The notes below the pieces were generated by a model, which saw nothing but the letters and a program-made list of their open reading frames with translations, was not told the DNA's origin and did no database searches. This document shows positions 51,221 through 62,268 of a stretch of 64,000 bases of DNA, in pieces (the first letter of the stretch is position 1; every line of letters begins with the position of its first letter). The DNA comes from Candidatus Peribacteria bacterium (GTDB lineage: Bacteria > Patescibacteriota > Gracilibacteria > UBA1369 > LOWO2-01-FULL-3), in the NCBI GenBank assembly GCA_943356465.1, contig CALREX010000002.1, positions 79,730 to 143,729 on the forward strand, written 5' to 3'. Position numbers and translations under genes: made by a program.

Positions 51221-53839
51221 ATGACAGAATTCAACCAATTTGAGAAATTCACAAAAGAAGCTAAGAAGGCGCTTGTTGTCGCCCAAGAAAAAGCAAAGGA
51301 TGCAAGTCTAAACTATGTAGGGACGGAACATATTCTTATGGGAATCTTGGCTCAGGAAAATTCTCTCGGGGCTTCTGTACTACTCAATTTTGGAGTTTCT
51401 TTGGACAATGTAAATCTTGTTCTTAAAACTGTCGGAAGAAATGCTTCTTCAAATGTTGCAAGTGCGGGACAGGCTACAGGTCTTTCCGGTTTTGCGAAGG
51501 AAGTTATAGAGGAAGCAGTAAAGCTTGCTCATGAAAACGGACATTCTTTTGTAGGAACGGAACATTTACTGCTTTCGCTTGTTTCTCAAGATAACACTGC
51601 GGCAACAGTAATATTGGAAAATATGAAAGTCTCCCCTGCCGATGTAAAAGCTCAAATTCTTGAAATTTTTGATAGAGCGAAGAATTATGATCCTAAGAAT
51701 GGATCAATGGACGAAAGCTCCAGCGGAGTGCATATGCCCCCTAAAAATGGTAATGCTATGAATCCTATAGAATTTTTCCTTGCAGGTCTTCAAGGCATGA
51801 TGAACGGACAAATGAAAGATGAAGCTCCTTCTTATAAAAAGAAAAAAACTACAGCTTCTCAAAGCGGAAAAAAGACAAACACTCCAGCACTTGATTATTT
51901 TACTACTGACCTTGTTGACGAGGCTAAAAAAGGTAAACTTGATCCGATTGTCGGACGCAAAAAAGAGATTGAACGTGTTATCAGTATTCTTTCAAGAAAG
52001 ACAAAAAATAATCCTGTCCTTATAGGAGAATCAGGAGTTGGTAAAACTGCTGTTTGTGAAGGTCTTGCTCAAGCGATTGCTTCGGAAAAAGTGCCTGATA
52101 ATATGTTAGATAAGAGGATTTTGTCACTTTCAATGGCATCTATAGTTGCCGGAACAAAATATAGGGGAGAATTTGAGGAAAGAATCAAACAAATTCTTGA
52201 AGAAGTTATGAGCCAAGATAATGTGATTTTGTTTATTGATGAACTTCATACGGTTATGGGAGCTGGAAGTGCAGAAGGAAGTTTGGATGCGGCGAATATC
52301 TTAAAACCGGCTTTATCTAGAGGTAAAGTTCAGGTTATTGGCGCTACGACAACTGCTGAATTCAGGAAACATATTGAAAAAGATGCAGCACTTGAAAGAA
52401 GATTTCAATCTGTTGTGGTAGAGGAAACTTCACCATCTGAGACTTTGGAAATTCTTACAGGAATCAGAGAATCTTTTGAGGAACATCATAATTTGCTTAT
52501 TACTGATGATGCCCTTTCTGCGGCTGTTACTCTTTCAAAAAGATATTTGAATGATAAATTTTTGCCTGATAAAGCTATCGATTTGATCGATGAGGCATCT
52601 GCAAAAAAACGTATAAATAAAGCCTCAAATAACGATAAGATTAAAAAATTACAAAGCAAACTTAACGCCATAATCAAGAAAAAAGAAGACTGTGTCTCAA
52701 AACAAGATTACGAAAAAGCGGCTGAACTTCGCAATGAAGAGCTGGATGCTTTGAAGAAAATCGAGGAACAAAAATTCATAAAAACTCCAAGAGCAAAGCG
52801 TGAAAAAGTCACTGCGGATAATATTGCTGAAGTTGTCGCGACGATGACTGGAGTGCCTGTGACAAGGCTTCTAAAAGACGATATTTCAAAATTGAATTCT
52901 TTGGAAGAATCTATAAGAACAAGAATCATCGGACAAGAAGAAGCTGTCAGTGCCGTTTGTAATTCTATTCGTAGATCACGTGCCGGATTTGCCGATGAAA
53001 GACGTCCGATTGGTTCATTTATATTTATGGGACCTACAGGAGTCGGTAAGACTGAGCTTGTGAAAGCCATCGCCGAAGAAGTTTTCAATGATAAAAATGC
53101 TCTCATCAAGATCGACATGAGTGAATTCATGGAAAGACATAATACTTCACGTTTAGTTGGTGCGACTGCAGGATATGTTGGTTATGATGAAGGTGGACAG
53201 CTTACCGAAGCCGTTAGACGAAAACCTTATAGCGTAATACTTTTTGATGAGATTGAAAAAGCTCATCCTGATGTGTTTAATTTGCTTCTTCAGATTCTTG
53301 AAGATGGTGAACTTACTGATGCCAAAGGCCGAAAAGTCGATTTCAAAAATACTATCATCGTAATGACTTCAAATATTGGAGCAAAAAAACTTACTGACAA
53401 AGCCGCTCCAATCGGATTTGCGGCAGAAGGTCCAGATGCCGCAAAAGCTGAAAAAAACTTTGAGGCAATGAAGACTGAAACATTGAAAGAACTTAAAGAT
53501 CATTTCAAACCTGAATTCTTGAATAGAATAGACAAGGTTGTTGTGTTCCATGCGCTTACAAATGCGAATATCAAAGAAATCGTTCAACTAAATTTGAATA
53601 AATTAATGGATCGTATCAAACCAAAAAATCTTAGCCTTGAGGTTACTCCTTCGGCTTTAGATGTATTGGCCGACGTCGGTTATGATCCAAAATACGGTGC
53701 TCGTCCTGTAAGACGCGCGATTCAGGAACTTGTCGAAGATCCTTTGGCTCAAAAATTCCTGGATGGAGCATTCAAAGAAAACGACAAAGTGAAGATCGTC
53801 AAAAAAGGCGCGAAAGGAGTGGAATTGGTGAAGGCGTAG
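51221..53839 (+). CDS. clpC: ATP-dependent Clp protease ATP-binding subunit ClpC
   Basis: The 872-residue AAA+ unfoldase has two Clp_N repeats (about 1-145), the first AAA domain with Walker A GESGVGKT near 269, a UVR-type helix pair (about 465-505, with [15 protein letters not shown]), and the second AAA domain with GPTGVGKT near 604. The D2-small domain ends near 860. The UVR motif marks ClpC as opposed to ClpB. It would unfold proteins for ClpP. A CIRCE-like operator and GTGAAA-N17-TATTAT (51164-51192) lie upstream, pointing to heat-shock control by HrcA. Confidence 0.95.
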   Translation: MTEFNQFEKFTKEAKKALVVAQEKAKDASLNYVGTEHILMGILAQENSLGASVLLNFGVSLDNVNLVLKTVGRNASSNVASAGQATGLSGFAKEVIEEAVKLAHENGHSFVGTEHLLLSLVSQDNTAATVILENMKVSPADVKAQILEIFDRAKNYDPKNGSMDESSSGVHMPPKNGNAMNPIEFFLAGLQGMMNGQMKDEAPSYKKKKTTASQSGKKTNTPALDYFTTDLVDEAKKGKLDPIVGRKKEIERVISILSRKTKNNPVLIGESGVGKTAVCEGLAQAIASEKVPDNMLDKRILSLSMASIVAGTKYRGEFEERIKQILEEVMSQDNVILFIDELHTVMGAGSAEGSLDAANILKPALSRGKVQVIGATTTAEFRKHIEKDAALERRFQSVVVEETSPSETLEILTGIRESFEEHHNLLITDDALSAAVTLSKRYLNDKFLPDKAIDLIDEASAKKRINKASNNDKIKKLQSKLNAIIKKKEDCVSKQDYEKAAELRNEELDALKKIEEQKFIKTPRAKREKVTADNIAEVVATMTGVPVTRLLKDDISKLNSLEESIRTRIIGQEEAVSAVCNSIRRSRAGFADERRPIGSFIFMGPTGVGKTELVKAIAEEVFNDKNALIKIDMSEFMERHNTSRLVGATAGYVGYDEGGQLTEAVRRKPYSVILFDEIEKAHPDVFNLLLQILEDGELTDAKGRKVDFKNTIIVMTSNIGAKKLTDKAAPIGFAAEGPDAAKAEKNFEAMKTETLKELKDHFKPEFLNRIDKVVVFHALTNANIKEIVQLNLNKLMDRIKPKNLSLEVTPSALDVLADVGYDPKYGARPVRRAIQELVEDPLAQKFLDGAFKENDKVKIVKKGAKGVELVKA

Positions 53840-53857
53840 TGCAAAGGAATTTTCCCT

Positions 53858-53886
53858 TTGACAAACCCGTAAAACCTTCTTATAAT
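53858..53886 (+). promoter_or_regulatory. Perfect-consensus promoter of rpsA
   Basis: TTGACA (53858-53863), exactly 17 bases, TATAAT (53881-53886). The leader runs about 90 bases to the start at 53982. Confidence 0.8.
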
Positions 53887-53918
53887 CCCTTCGCTTTTGT
53901 TAGTAAACGGATTTTTAC

Positions 53919-53981
53919 AGCATGGACCACCTTTATGTGCAAAAGCTTATAAACTTTAAAAGGTCCTGCTAAACGTAGTTT
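53919..53981 (+). promoter_or_regulatory. Structured leader before rpsA
   Basis: AGCA-T-GGACC (53919-53928) pairs with GGTCCTGCT (53962-53970), nine pairs with one bulged T. It is followed at once by AAAC-GTA-GTTT (53971-53981), which abuts the start codon. There is no Shine-Dalgarno motif. The layout suggests autoregulation of S1 synthesis, which is known in other bacteria. Confidence 0.4.
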
Positions 53982-55154
53982 ATGGCGAATAAATACACCA
54001 AAAGTGCGATTATGGATGAGCTTATTGCCTCTAGTGGCGTGCTTAATCCACCGGTTCCAGGCACTTTCGTAGATGGAACTGTTGTAAGTGTAATCAAGAA
54101 TAGAGTGCTTGTCGATTTGGAAGGCACATCTACAGGTATTATTTCTGGACAAGAAGCAAATGACAGCCTTAACACACTAAAAACTCTTCAGCCTGGAGAC
54201 AGCATTTATGCTTACGTTTTGGAAGAAGAGAATGAAGATGGACTTATTGTCTTGTCTTTGAGGAAAGCGAGCCAGGAAAAAACTTGGAAGAAATTTGTTG
54301 ACGCTTACGAAAGCGACAAATCTATTCAGGTTATGGCAAATGAAGCGAATAAAGGAGGTCTTCTACTTAACATTGATGGAATCAAAGGATTCATTCCGGT
54401 TTCACAACTTGCTCCATTGCACTATCCTAGAGTAGACGGTGCTGACAGCAGCGAAATTCTTACAAGACTTACAAAGCTTGTTGGAATTCCTCTTACTGTA
54501 CGTATCATCAACCTTGATCGTGAAGGTGGAAAACTAATTCTATCTGAGAAAGCAGCTGAAGAAGAGACACGTGGAGTAGCACTCGATAAGCTTGATATTG
54601 GACAAAAGATCAAAGGAAGAATCAGTGGTATCGTTAAGTTCGGTATATTTGTAACATTTGGAGGTCTTGAAGGACTTGTACATATCTCAGAAATCGCTTG
54701 GGGACATGTAAAAGATCCTCGTGATTATGGAAAACTTGGAGATGAAGTTGAAATTATGGTAATCGGAAAGGATAAAGATAAGATCAGCCTTTCAATGAAG
54801 AGACTTACTCCTGATCCTTGGGTTGAGGCTACAAAGAAATACGAAGTTGGAACCGTAGTGGAAGGTGAAATAAACAGAATCACTCCGTTTGGAGCATTCA
54901 TGAAACTTGAAAATGATATCAATGGTCTTATCCATGTTAGCGAAGTTACATCTGATGAAAATCCTGATATTACTCAATACCTAAAGGTCGGAGAAAAAGT
55001 GAAGGCTAAAGTCATCGCTATTGATCCGGAGGACCACAGAGTCGGACTTTCTATCAAGGCAATGACTGAGACAACTGAGAAGAAAAAGAAAGCTAAAAAA
55101 GAGGAGGCTGAAGAAGAAAAAAGTGAGGAGGTAGCAGAGGAAGAGGCAAAGTAG
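53982..55154 (+). CDS. rpsA: Ribosomal protein S1
   Basis: The 390-residue protein has four S1/OB domains (about 26-95, 112-182, 200-268 and 285-354), for example GTVVSVIKNRVLVDLEG, KIKGRISGIVKFGIFVTFGGLEGLVH and VEGEINRITPFGAFMKLENDINGLIH, then an acidic-basic tail ending EEEAK. Gram-positive-type S1 proteins have four domains, against six in E. coli. S1 binds mRNA leaders at the 30S platform. This is relevant here because most starts in the window lack a Shine-Dalgarno motif. A strong promoter and a rho-independent terminator flank the gene. Confidence 0.93.
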   Translation: MANKYTKSAIMDELIASSGVLNPPVPGTFVDGTVVSVIKNRVLVDLEGTSTGIISGQEANDSLNTLKTLQPGDSIYAYVLEEENEDGLIVLSLRKASQEKTWKKFVDAYESDKSIQVMANEANKGGLLLNIDGIKGFIPVSQLAPLHYPRVDGADSSEILTRLTKLVGIPLTVRIINLDREGGKLILSEKAAEEETRGVALDKLDIGQKIKGRISGIVKFGIFVTFGGLEGLVHISEIAWGHVKDPRDYGKLGDEVEIMVIGKDKDKISLSMKRLTPDPWVEATKKYEVGTVVEGEINRITPFGAFMKLENDINGLIHVSEVTSDENPDITQYLKVGEKVKAKVIAIDPEDHRVGLSIKAMTETTEKKKKAKKEEAEEEKSEEVAEEEAK

Positions 55155-55177
55155 TAAAATTGTTTGAATAGAGATTT

Positions 55178-55206
55178 AAAAGGGCTTATAGTTTAAGCCC
55201 TTTTTT
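55178..55206 (+). terminator. Rho-independent terminator of rpsA
   Basis: GGGCTTA (55182-55188) and TAAGCCC (55194-55200) form a seven-pair stem with a five-base loop, preceded by an A run and followed by six Ts. Confidence 0.85.
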
Positions 55207-55214
55207 ATATTCAT

Positions 55215-58031
55215 ATGGATTTTAATTTAGAGCAACAAAAAGCAATAAATCACACAAAAGGACCACTTTTGATTATTGCAGGAGCAGGAACAGGAAAAAC
55301 GAGGGTAATTACTTCCAGTATTTTGCATTTGATAAACTCTGGCGTGTATAAAGCTTCTGAGATTTTGGCGCTGACTTTTACGGAAAAAGCATCGAATGAA
55401 ATGGTTGAGAGAATAGACCTTGAAATGCCTTTTGGTTATGAGGAAATTTGCGTAAAAACTTTTCACTCTTTTTCGGAACAGATTTTGCGGGAATCCGGGC
55501 TTGAGATCGGACTGGATACTTCATATAAAATTCTGACAAAAGAACAGCAATGGTTTTTCTTCAAGAAAAATTTGTACACTTTTGAATTGGAATATTATAG
55601 ACCGCTTGGAAATCCGAATAAATTTATCTCTGATTTGCTGACACATTTCAGCAAATTGAAAGATGAATTAATAACTCCGGAAAAATATATTGAGTGGGCG
55701 GAAAAACTTGAGGACGAGGAAATCCGCAAAAAAAATCTTGAGGTCGCAAATGCATATAAAAAATATCAGGAACTTTTGATAGAAAATAATTATTTGGATT
55801 TTGGAGACCTTACTATGTATGCGATAAGGCTTTTTGAAACAAGAAAAAGTGTTCTTACAGAATATCGAAATCGCTTCAAATATATTTTTGTGGATGAGTT
55901 TCAAGATACAAATTATGCCCAGTTTAAACTCGTGCGCATGCTCTGCGAGGAACATAAAAATATCACTGTTGTCGGAGATGACGATCAGAGTATTTATAAA
56001 TGGAGAGGAGCTTCTCTTAGCAATATTTTGCAATTTGAAAAATATTTTCCTGAGACAGAAAAAGTTGTTTTGGTAGAAAATTATAGAAGTTCACAGAATA
56101 TTCTTGATAGTGCTTATGCCCTTATACAAAACAATAATCCAGATAGGCTTGAGGTAAAATCAAACATCGTAAAACGTCTTCATTCAAACAGCATTCATGA
56201 TGAAAAAGTTCATGTTCATCATTTTCAATATTATTTAAATGAAGCACAGTTTATCGCCGAGAAAATTTCCAGTTTGCAAAAAGAAGAAGGACTTCCCTAT
56301 TCTTCTTTTGCTATTTTGGTTCGCACTAACAGGCTTACGAATCCTTTTATCGATGCGCTTAAGTCAGCAGGAATCCCATATCATGTAAATGATCCGAAAG
56401 GGTTACTTCATTTGCCTGAGATAAAAGATTTGGTCGCTGTCGTAAAATTTCTTTCAAATCCATATGATGATGTTTCGTTACTTCGAATTATGAAACTCGA
56501 TGTTTTTGGTGTCTCCATGGAGGAAATTTTATCTATAATCAATAATCCTGTAAAAAAACATTTAGTAATGGCGCTGAAAAAACTTGCTGAAGAAGAAAAT
56601 GAAATTTTGCCCGGCATGGAAAGTAATTTCAAAAAAATATATGAACTTTTTAAATATCTAATCGAATTTTCAAAGAAAAATAGTGTAGGACTTACTATAA
56701 ACGAATTCCTTATAAAATCCGGACATCTGGAATATTTATTACAAAATGAAAAATTCGAAGAAGTTTATAGCGTAAATGAATTTGCAAAAAACGTTTCTGC
56801 ATTTGAAAAGGATAATGGAGATAATTCCGTTAGAGATTTTTGCTCATATATCGAACTTTTGGAAGAATCGGAATATCCAATGGCATATAAAGAGGATGAT
56901 GTTTCTCGTGATAGTGTTCAGATTTTGACTACACATGGAAGTAAAGGACTTGAATTTGATTATGTTTTTCTAGGAAGTTTGGTAAATACGAGATTCCCGG
57001 GATCAAATCGCAAAGATACCTTCGCAGTTCCGGATGAACTCACCTCTGAAATTTATTCTGAAGGAGATGTGCATATGCAGGAAGAGCGCAGACTTATGTA
57101 TGTTGCCATGACTCGCGCCAGAAAAGGTCTTCACATAACATACAGTGACAAGTACGAAGGTAATAAATTCTGGAAAAAATCTGTATTTGTGGAAGAGACT
57201 TCAGATTGTGTCGGGGTTGAACAAGTTGAGCACAAGCCTAACGTTGACCCTATTGAAAGTTTAAAAAAATTAAATAGGAAAGCCACGAAGATTTTTGATT
57301 TGCCAAAATTTGATAAAAAAAGAATCAGTTATTCTCAATTAGACTGTTTTGACCAATGTCCTCTGAAATATAATTATTCTTATCTGTTAAAAATTCCAAC
57401 GCCAACTTCTCATGTAACAAATTTTGGTAGTAGCGTACATGAAACACTGAAGGAATTTTATCAAATGCTTAAAATCAAAAAAGATTTACCTTTTTCTGTA
57501 ATGGAAGAGATGTATTTGAAAAATTGGATTTCAGAAGGATATGACAGTGTAATTCATGAAACTACAAAAAAGAAAAAAGGTCTTGAGATGTTAAAAAGAT
57601 ATTATGATGCGAACTCAACTCCATGGACTATTCCTGAATTTTTGGAGAAGCCTTTTACTGTGAAAATCGGCGAATATGTTATCAATGGTCGTATTGATAG
57701 AATTGATCGTCTTCCTGATGGAACTTATGAGGTTATAGATTATAAAACCGGATCTATTCACTCCGATTTGAATATAAAAAAACAACTACAGCTTTCTATC
57801 TATGCACTTGCATGTAGAGATTTATTCAAAATTCCCGTTTCAAAACTTTCACTTTATTTCCTGGATCCAAATGAGAAAATTTCTACAACAAGAAGTGATG
57901 AAGAGATAAATGCACTTCCTGATGAAATAAAAGGAAAAATAGATGAAATGAAGGCATCCGACTTTGCCCCTACGCCAAACGAAAAGTTATGTAGCTTCTG
58001 CGACTATCGAATGATTTGTCCTGCAGTTTAG
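55215..58031 (+). CDS. UvrD/Rep-type helicase fused to an iron-sulfur PD-(D/E)XK nuclease domain
   Basis: The 938-residue protein has all superfamily 1A helicase motifs: Walker A AGAGTGKT (22-29), VDEFQDTN, GDDDQSIYKWRGA, VENYRSSQNIL, THGSKGLEFDYVFL and MYVAMTRARKGL. From about 690 a RecB/Cas4-like nuclease domain follows, with RIDRIDRLPDGTYEVIDYKTG supplying catalytic Asp and Lys. Cys715, Cys926, Cys929 and Cys935 have the C...CxxC...C pattern of 4Fe-4S nucleases such as AddB and Cas4. It may be an all-in-one double-strand-break end resection enzyme; an addB partner is not seen here. The stop overlaps the convergent CARDB gene by four bases. Confidence 0.9.
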   Translation: MDFNLEQQKAINHTKGPLLIIAGAGTGKTRVITSSILHLINSGVYKASEILALTFTEKASNEMVERIDLEMPFGYEEICVKTFHSFSEQILRESGLEIGLDTSYKILTKEQQWFFFKKNLYTFELEYYRPLGNPNKFISDLLTHFSKLKDELITPEKYIEWAEKLEDEEIRKKNLEVANAYKKYQELLIENNYLDFGDLTMYAIRLFETRKSVLTEYRNRFKYIFVDEFQDTNYAQFKLVRMLCEEHKNITVVGDDDQSIYKWRGASLSNILQFEKYFPETEKVVLVENYRSSQNILDSAYALIQNNNPDRLEVKSNIVKRLHSNSIHDEKVHVHHFQYYLNEAQFIAEKISSLQKEEGLPYSSFAILVRTNRLTNPFIDALKSAGIPYHVNDPKGLLHLPEIKDLVAVVKFLSNPYDDVSLLRIMKLDVFGVSMEEILSIINNPVKKHLVMALKKLAEEENEILPGMESNFKKIYELFKYLIEFSKKNSVGLTINEFLIKSGHLEYLLQNEKFEEVYSVNEFAKNVSAFEKDNGDNSVRDFCSYIELLEESEYPMAYKEDDVSRDSVQILTTHGSKGLEFDYVFLGSLVNTRFPGSNRKDTFAVPDELTSEIYSEGDVHMQEERRLMYVAMTRARKGLHITYSDKYEGNKFWKKSVFVEETSDCVGVEQVEHKPNVDPIESLKKLNRKATKIFDLPKFDKKRISYSQLDCFDQCPLKYNYSYLLKIPTPTSHVTNFGSSVHETLKEFYQMLKIKKDLPFSVMEEMYLKNWISEGYDSVIHETTKKKKGLEMLKRYYDANSTPWTIPEFLEKPFTVKIGEYVINGRIDRIDRLPDGTYEVIDYKTGSIHSDLNIKKQLQLSIYALACRDLFKIPVSKLSLYFLDPNEKISTTRSDEEINALPDEIKGKIDEMKASDFAPTPNEKLCSFCDYRMICPAV

Positions 58032-58519
58032 AGACTGTAATTCACTACAACCTCATTGTTATTCTCATTTGACTCTTTGATTGTGTTGTCAGTGTCGATC
58101 TTGATCATCACTGTGCCTTTTTTGCCGTAGTTGTAGATAGCTCGTGGGATTGGATATGTGAATGTGAAAGAGTCCCCTTTTGCCATTTCAGTATATGAAT
58201 CGGAGTTTGTGAAAACTTCCGTATCATTTATGTATAAAGTATATTGGAATGATATTTTTCCTGAGACTGGGCCTTCTCCTACATTCTCGATTGTTACATT
58301 TGCTTTTATATCGTCATTTGAATTTTTTGGAGAAATGATTCCAAGTTTTGCGCTTAGATCCGGAAGACTTGTATTGGTTTCTGTTTCGACTTTAGGACTT
58401 TGATTGTTGAAAATTTGACCTTTGAATAGGGCAGAATTATTTGCTGAGAATGTATAAACTCCACCGATAACAGCTCCAATTACTAATACTGAGACTATAG
58501 CTTTTGTTCTTACTTCCAT
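58028..58519 (-). CDS. Membrane-anchored CARDB-like protein
   Basis: The 163-residue protein has an N-terminal anchor or signal (residues about 7-25, AIVSVLVIGAVIGGVYTF) and an extracellular Ig-like domain (about 50-163). It carries LGIISPKNSNDD, ANVTIENVGEGPVSG and the closing NTIKESNENNNEVVV, the typical CARDB ending. CARDB domains serve in cell-surface adhesion or architecture. It ends against the convergent helicase gene with a four-base overlap. rmuC lies upstream on the same strand, 35 bases away. Confidence 0.75.
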   Translation of the reverse strand: MEVRTKAIVSVLVIGAVIGGVYTFSANNSALFKGQIFNNQSPKVETETNTSLPDLSAKLGIISPKNSNDDIKANVTIENVGEGPVSGKISFQYTLYINDTEVFTNSDSYTEMAKGDSFTFTYPIPRAIYNYGKKGTVMIKIDTDNTIKESNENNNEVVVNYSL

Positions 58520-58554
58520 AGAAAAAATATTTTTAAGTTTTATTCTTATTAAAT

Positions 58555-59652
58555 TTAATCCGTAACCTGAGGTTTGTCTATAAGAAATGGTTCGATTTTT
58601 CCGCCCTCAACTCCATCCGTGATTCTGTAAATATCTTTATCCATTTTTTTGAATTCCTTGTATGCGCTGTTATACATGTTTACTGTTGTTCCAAGGCTGT
58701 TTCCCATTTTTTGGACAAATGTTTCGTAGCTGTTCATATGCCGGCTCAAGTCTTCTATATTTTTCTTGATTTCCACCATCGATTCCTGCATTTTTATATT
58801 TTTCATTCCCTCAAGAACTGTCTGTAAATAGGCAAAAAATGAAATTGGAGAAACGATTATAACTCTTTTCTTGAATGCATATTCGATAAGATCGTTTGCA
58901 TTGATATCAAGCGTCCCGACTTTGTAGATCAAGAGATTATAATAAATTCCTTCAGCCGGAATAAACATAAATGCAAAATCCATAGTGTTCTCTTTTGGAC
59001 GGATATATTTCGAAGTCTCGTCGATTCTATTTTTTACATCCATTTTAAATTCTTTTTCCAATTGTTCTCTCTTAGTTTCCTCTTTTTCTTCCATTATTTT
59101 GTTATATTTTTCGAGCGAAAATTTCGCATCGATCGGTATTACTTTGTCCTGCATGAAAACTGCCGCGTCTACTATTTCTCCGTTTGAAAATTTGTATTGA
59201 AGTTTGTACTGATTTGGTTGAAAAACTTGTGACAATAAACTTTCCAGGAAATATTCACCAAGAATTCCTCTTTGTTTTGGATTTTTTAAAATATTTTCCA
59301 AGCTTTGCATTTGCTCTGAAAATCCTAAAACCTGCTTATTGGTTTCGTCCAATTTTGTGAGTTTTTCTGTGACACTTTTGATCAAAACTGCACTTTCTGA
59401 AAACTGTTTTTGTAAAGTAGTTGAAGAATGCTCCAGTCCCCTTGCGATTCTTTCGTTTATTTTATCAAGTTTGTCCTCTGTTTCTTTTCTTGTTTGGCTT
59501 CCAACATCACGTATTTCTTTGCGCAAAGAATCTATGTACTGCAAGAGAAGTTTGTCGTCTATTTCTTCTTTTGGCGCAGCTATTTTTGTATATGCAAGAA
59601 AACCCAAAATCCCTAAAATGCCCAGACCTATAATGAGAATTGCAACTTCCAT
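58555..59652 (-). CDS. rmuC: RmuC-family DNA recombination protein
   Basis: The 365-residue protein has an N-terminal membrane helix (about 3-22), a long coiled coil (about 35-125) and the RmuC domain (about 130-340), with NPKQRGILGEYFLESLLSQV in substance, VPIDAKFSLEKY and YLQTVLEGMKN. RmuC limits recombination at inverted repeats and contains a predicted nuclease fold. Length is at the short end for the family. It is divergent from infB, with 45 bases between starts. Confidence 0.9.
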   Translation of the reverse strand: MEVAILIIGLGILGILGFLAYTKIAAPKEEIDDKLLLQYIDSLRKEIRDVGSQTRKETEDKLDKINERIARGLEHSSTTLQKQFSESAVLIKSVTEKLTKLDETNKQVLGFSEQMQSLENILKNPKQRGILGEYFLESLLSQVFQPNQYKLQYKFSNGEIVDAAVFMQDKVIPIDAKFSLEKYNKIMEEKEETKREQLEKEFKMDVKNRIDETSKYIRPKENTMDFAFMFIPAEGIYYNLLIYKVGTLDINANDLIEYAFKKRVIIVSPISFFAYLQTVLEGMKNIKMQESMVEIKKNIEDLSRHMNSYETFVQKMGNSLGTTVNMYNSAYKEFKKMDKDIYRITDGVEGGKIEPFLIDKPQVTD

Positions 59653-59697
59653 AGCTTTAGTATAAACTACGTACGATTTTTACAGCTTAAGGTAACT

Positions 59698-61869
59698 ATG
59701 TCAACAAAACTAACCGATCTCGCGGAAAAATTAGGCATTACTCCAAAAGAACTTCGAGAAAAATTGAATGAATTGGGTTCCGGTGTTTCCCCTAAGGCTA
59801 GAGTGATTGATGATGATATTGCTGAACTTGTGATGGATGAACTTCAAAAAAATAATGATGTTGCGAAAGTTGAAAAAGATGTAAAAGTCCCTCTGCAAGA
59901 TGTTTCATCTGAAAATAAAGATTTGCTTGAAATGACAGAGTCTCCACGTGATGTTGCCGAGCTTTATGATGAAATTATCGCAGAAGAAAGAGAAAGAGAA
60001 ATCGTAAAAAGCCAAAGAAAAAAAATGGCAGGTAAAGATGCCGGTAGAAAATCTTCAACCGACAGGCCTGCTGCTCCTACTATTGCAAAAGATTTTGTTG
60101 AGATTTCGGATTTTATTACAGTAAAAGAATTTGCAGAAAAAACGGGAATCAAGATCGCGAAGATTATCGGTGAATTGATGAAGAATGGAATTCGTGCGAG
60201 TATAAACCAAGAAATTGATTTTGAAACAGCTCAGATTATCGCTGATGATGTGGGAGTAAAACTTAAGAGGATTAGAACTGCCGCCTCTGCTGAAGAGCTT
60301 ATTGCAGGAAATATTTCAAATCTTCTTAAAGAAGATGATTCAAGTGTTCTTAAAACAAGACCTCCGGTCGTTGTAGTAATGGGACATGTAGATCATGGTA
60401 AGACAAAACTTCTAGATGCGATCAGGTCGACTGATGTCGTTTCCGGTGAGTCTGGTGGAATTACTCAGCATATTGGAGCTTATCAGGTTCTTAAGAAGGG
60501 AAAACTTATTACTTTTCTTGATACTCCAGGACATGAAGCCTTCACAGCGATGAGGGCGCGCGGTGCTAAAGTAACCGATATTGCGGTACTTGTAGTCGCG
60601 GCTGATGAAGGAGTTAAACCTCAAACTATTGAAGCTATCAACCACGCGAAAGAAGCTGGCGTGCCTATTATTGTTGCTATGAATAAGATAGATAAGCCAA
60701 ATATTAATCCTGACAAAGTAAAGGGTGAACTTGCAGAGCACGGACTTCAGCCTGAAGATTGGGGTGGAGATACCGTAATTGTTCCTGTTTCAGCTTTAAC
60801 AAAACAAGGAATTGATGATTTACTGGAAATGATTTTGCTTAATGCTGAAATTTTAAATTTGAAAGCGAATTATGATCGTGAGGCTGTTGGTACTGTTATA
60901 GAAGCGCATTTGGACCATAGTCTTGGACCTGTTGCGACTGTTCTTGTGAATACAGGAACATTGCATCTTATGGACAATGTTGTTATCGGAAATTCACACG
61001 GAAGAATCAAATTGATGCGTGATCATAACGGAAAACCTGTAAGGTATGCCAATCCTTCCACTCCTGTACAGATTGCTGGACTTTCTGTAACCCCTGTAAG
61101 TGGAGATATTTTGCAAGTTGTCAAAGATGAAAAAATGGCTAAACAAAAAGCTGAGGAAATCGGAATGATTACAAAAAAACGAGATGAAGAAAAGGGATCT
61201 TCAATCGGACAGATTATGTCTAAAATCAAATCTGATAAAATTTTGAAGATTGTCCTTAAGGCTGATACAAAAGGTTCTCTTGAGGCTATCAAACAATCTT
61301 TGGCAAAGATTCAAAATGATGACGTAGCGATAAAAGTTATTCACAGCGGAGTTGGAACTATTACTGAATCCGATGTTACAATGGCTGCTGCAAGTCACGG
61401 TATTGTGGTTGGATTCCATAGTGATTTTGATGCGCCTTATGTTGAAAAAACTGCGGAAAGGGAAGGTGTTGAAGTGAGGAAATACACAATTATTTATAAT
61501 TTGCTTGAGGAAGTTACAAAGCTCTTGAGCGGCTTGCTTGAGCCGGAAATTGTTGAAGTAATTATCGGAAGAGCTGAAGTGAAAATGATATTTCTTACAA
61601 AGAAAAAAGAAATGGTTATCGGATGTAGAGTCACCAGCGGAAAGCTTGAGAATAAGGCAAAATTACGTGTTATTCGCGGAAGAACAAAAGAAGATACAGA
61701 TAATATTGTTGGAACAGGAGTTCTAGAATCTTTGCGTAAAGTTAATGAAGTTGTACATGAAATCGGAGCCGGAAATGAATGTGGAATCAAATTTGTTGGA
61801 GACGTAGCTCTTGAAGTCGACGATATTCTTGAGGCCTTCAAGCAAGAAAAGAAAATACGAACAGTTTAA
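59698..61869 (+). CDS. infB: Translation initiation factor IF-2
   Basis: The 723-residue protein has an IF2_N motif at its start ([20 protein letters not shown]), a short linker, a second IF2_N-like unit (about 139-190), and the GTPase domain with GHVDHGKT (229-236), DTPGHEAF and NKIDK. Domains II-IV follow, ending in [23 protein letters not shown]. The linker is short compared with E. coli (890 residues). It brings fMet-tRNA to the 30S subunit. One of the few starts in the window with a weak purine patch (TAAGG) upstream. Downstream sugar genes start after three bases. Confidence 0.96.
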   Translation: MSTKLTDLAEKLGITPKELREKLNELGSGVSPKARVIDDDIAELVMDELQKNNDVAKVEKDVKVPLQDVSSENKDLLEMTESPRDVAELYDEIIAEEREREIVKSQRKKMAGKDAGRKSSTDRPAAPTIAKDFVEISDFITVKEFAEKTGIKIAKIIGELMKNGIRASINQEIDFETAQIIADDVGVKLKRIRTAASAEELIAGNISNLLKEDDSSVLKTRPPVVVVMGHVDHGKTKLLDAIRSTDVVSGESGGITQHIGAYQVLKKGKLITFLDTPGHEAFTAMRARGAKVTDIAVLVVAADEGVKPQTIEAINHAKEAGVPIIVAMNKIDKPNINPDKVKGELAEHGLQPEDWGGDTVIVPVSALTKQGIDDLLEMILLNAEILNLKANYDREAVGTVIEAHLDHSLGPVATVLVNTGTLHLMDNVVIGNSHGRIKLMRDHNGKPVRYANPSTPVQIAGLSVTPVSGDILQVVKDEKMAKQKAEEIGMITKKRDEEKGSSIGQIMSKIKSDKILKIVLKADTKGSLEAIKQSLAKIQNDDVAIKVIHSGVGTITESDVTMAAASHGIVVGFHSDFDAPYVEKTAEREGVEVRKYTIIYNLLEEVTKLLSGLLEPEIVEVIIGRAEVKMIFLTKKKEMVIGCRVTSGKLENKAKLRVIRGRTKEDTDNIVGTGVLESLRKVNEVVHEIGAGNECGIKFVGDVALEVDDILEAFKQEKKIRTV

Positions 61870-61872
61870 ATC

Positions 61873-62268
61873 ATGGCAAAAGCGGAACAAATAAAACTCA
61901 AAACTCATAAAGACGACAGGGGAAATCTTACTGTGGTGGAATTTAAAGATTATTTTGATTGGGAGGCGAAGCGTGTTTATTATCTTACTGATGTCACTTT
62001 GCCACGTGGCGGACATGCTGTGAAACATGAAAAAAAACTGTACATTTGCCAAAAAGGAACTGTGAAAGCGAGGCTTCATGATGGTGTTCAGTGGATCGAT
62101 TTCTCTTTGCAAGGTCCGGATGATGCGATTTTAATGAATGAAATGTGTTTCAGAGATTTCTATGATTTTTCGCCTGATGCTGTACTTATGGCTATTTCTT
62201 CAGTAAACTATGTGCCTGAAGATTACATATATGATTTAAATGAATTTATAAAATACGTAAATGTCTAA
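61873..62268 (+). CDS. FdtA/WxcM-like dTDP-sugar ketoisomerase (cupin)
   Basis: The 131-residue protein is a single cupin: DDRGNLTVVEF, RVYYLTDV, RGGHAVKHEKKLYIC and AILMNEMCFRDFYDFSPDAVLMAISS match FdtA/WxcM enzymes, which turn dTDP-4-keto-6-deoxyglucose into a 3-keto sugar. The two histidines near residues 50-53 are in the active-site position. Its substrate would be made by the next gene, rfbB, which overlaps its end by eight bases. The pathway probably makes an aminodeoxy sugar for surface glycans. Confidence 0.82.
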   Translation: MAKAEQIKLKTHKDDRGNLTVVEFKDYFDWEAKRVYYLTDVTLPRGGHAVKHEKKLYICQKGTVKARLHDGVQWIDFSLQGPDDAILMNEMCFRDFYDFSPDAVLMAISSVNYVPEDYIYDLNEFIKYVNV

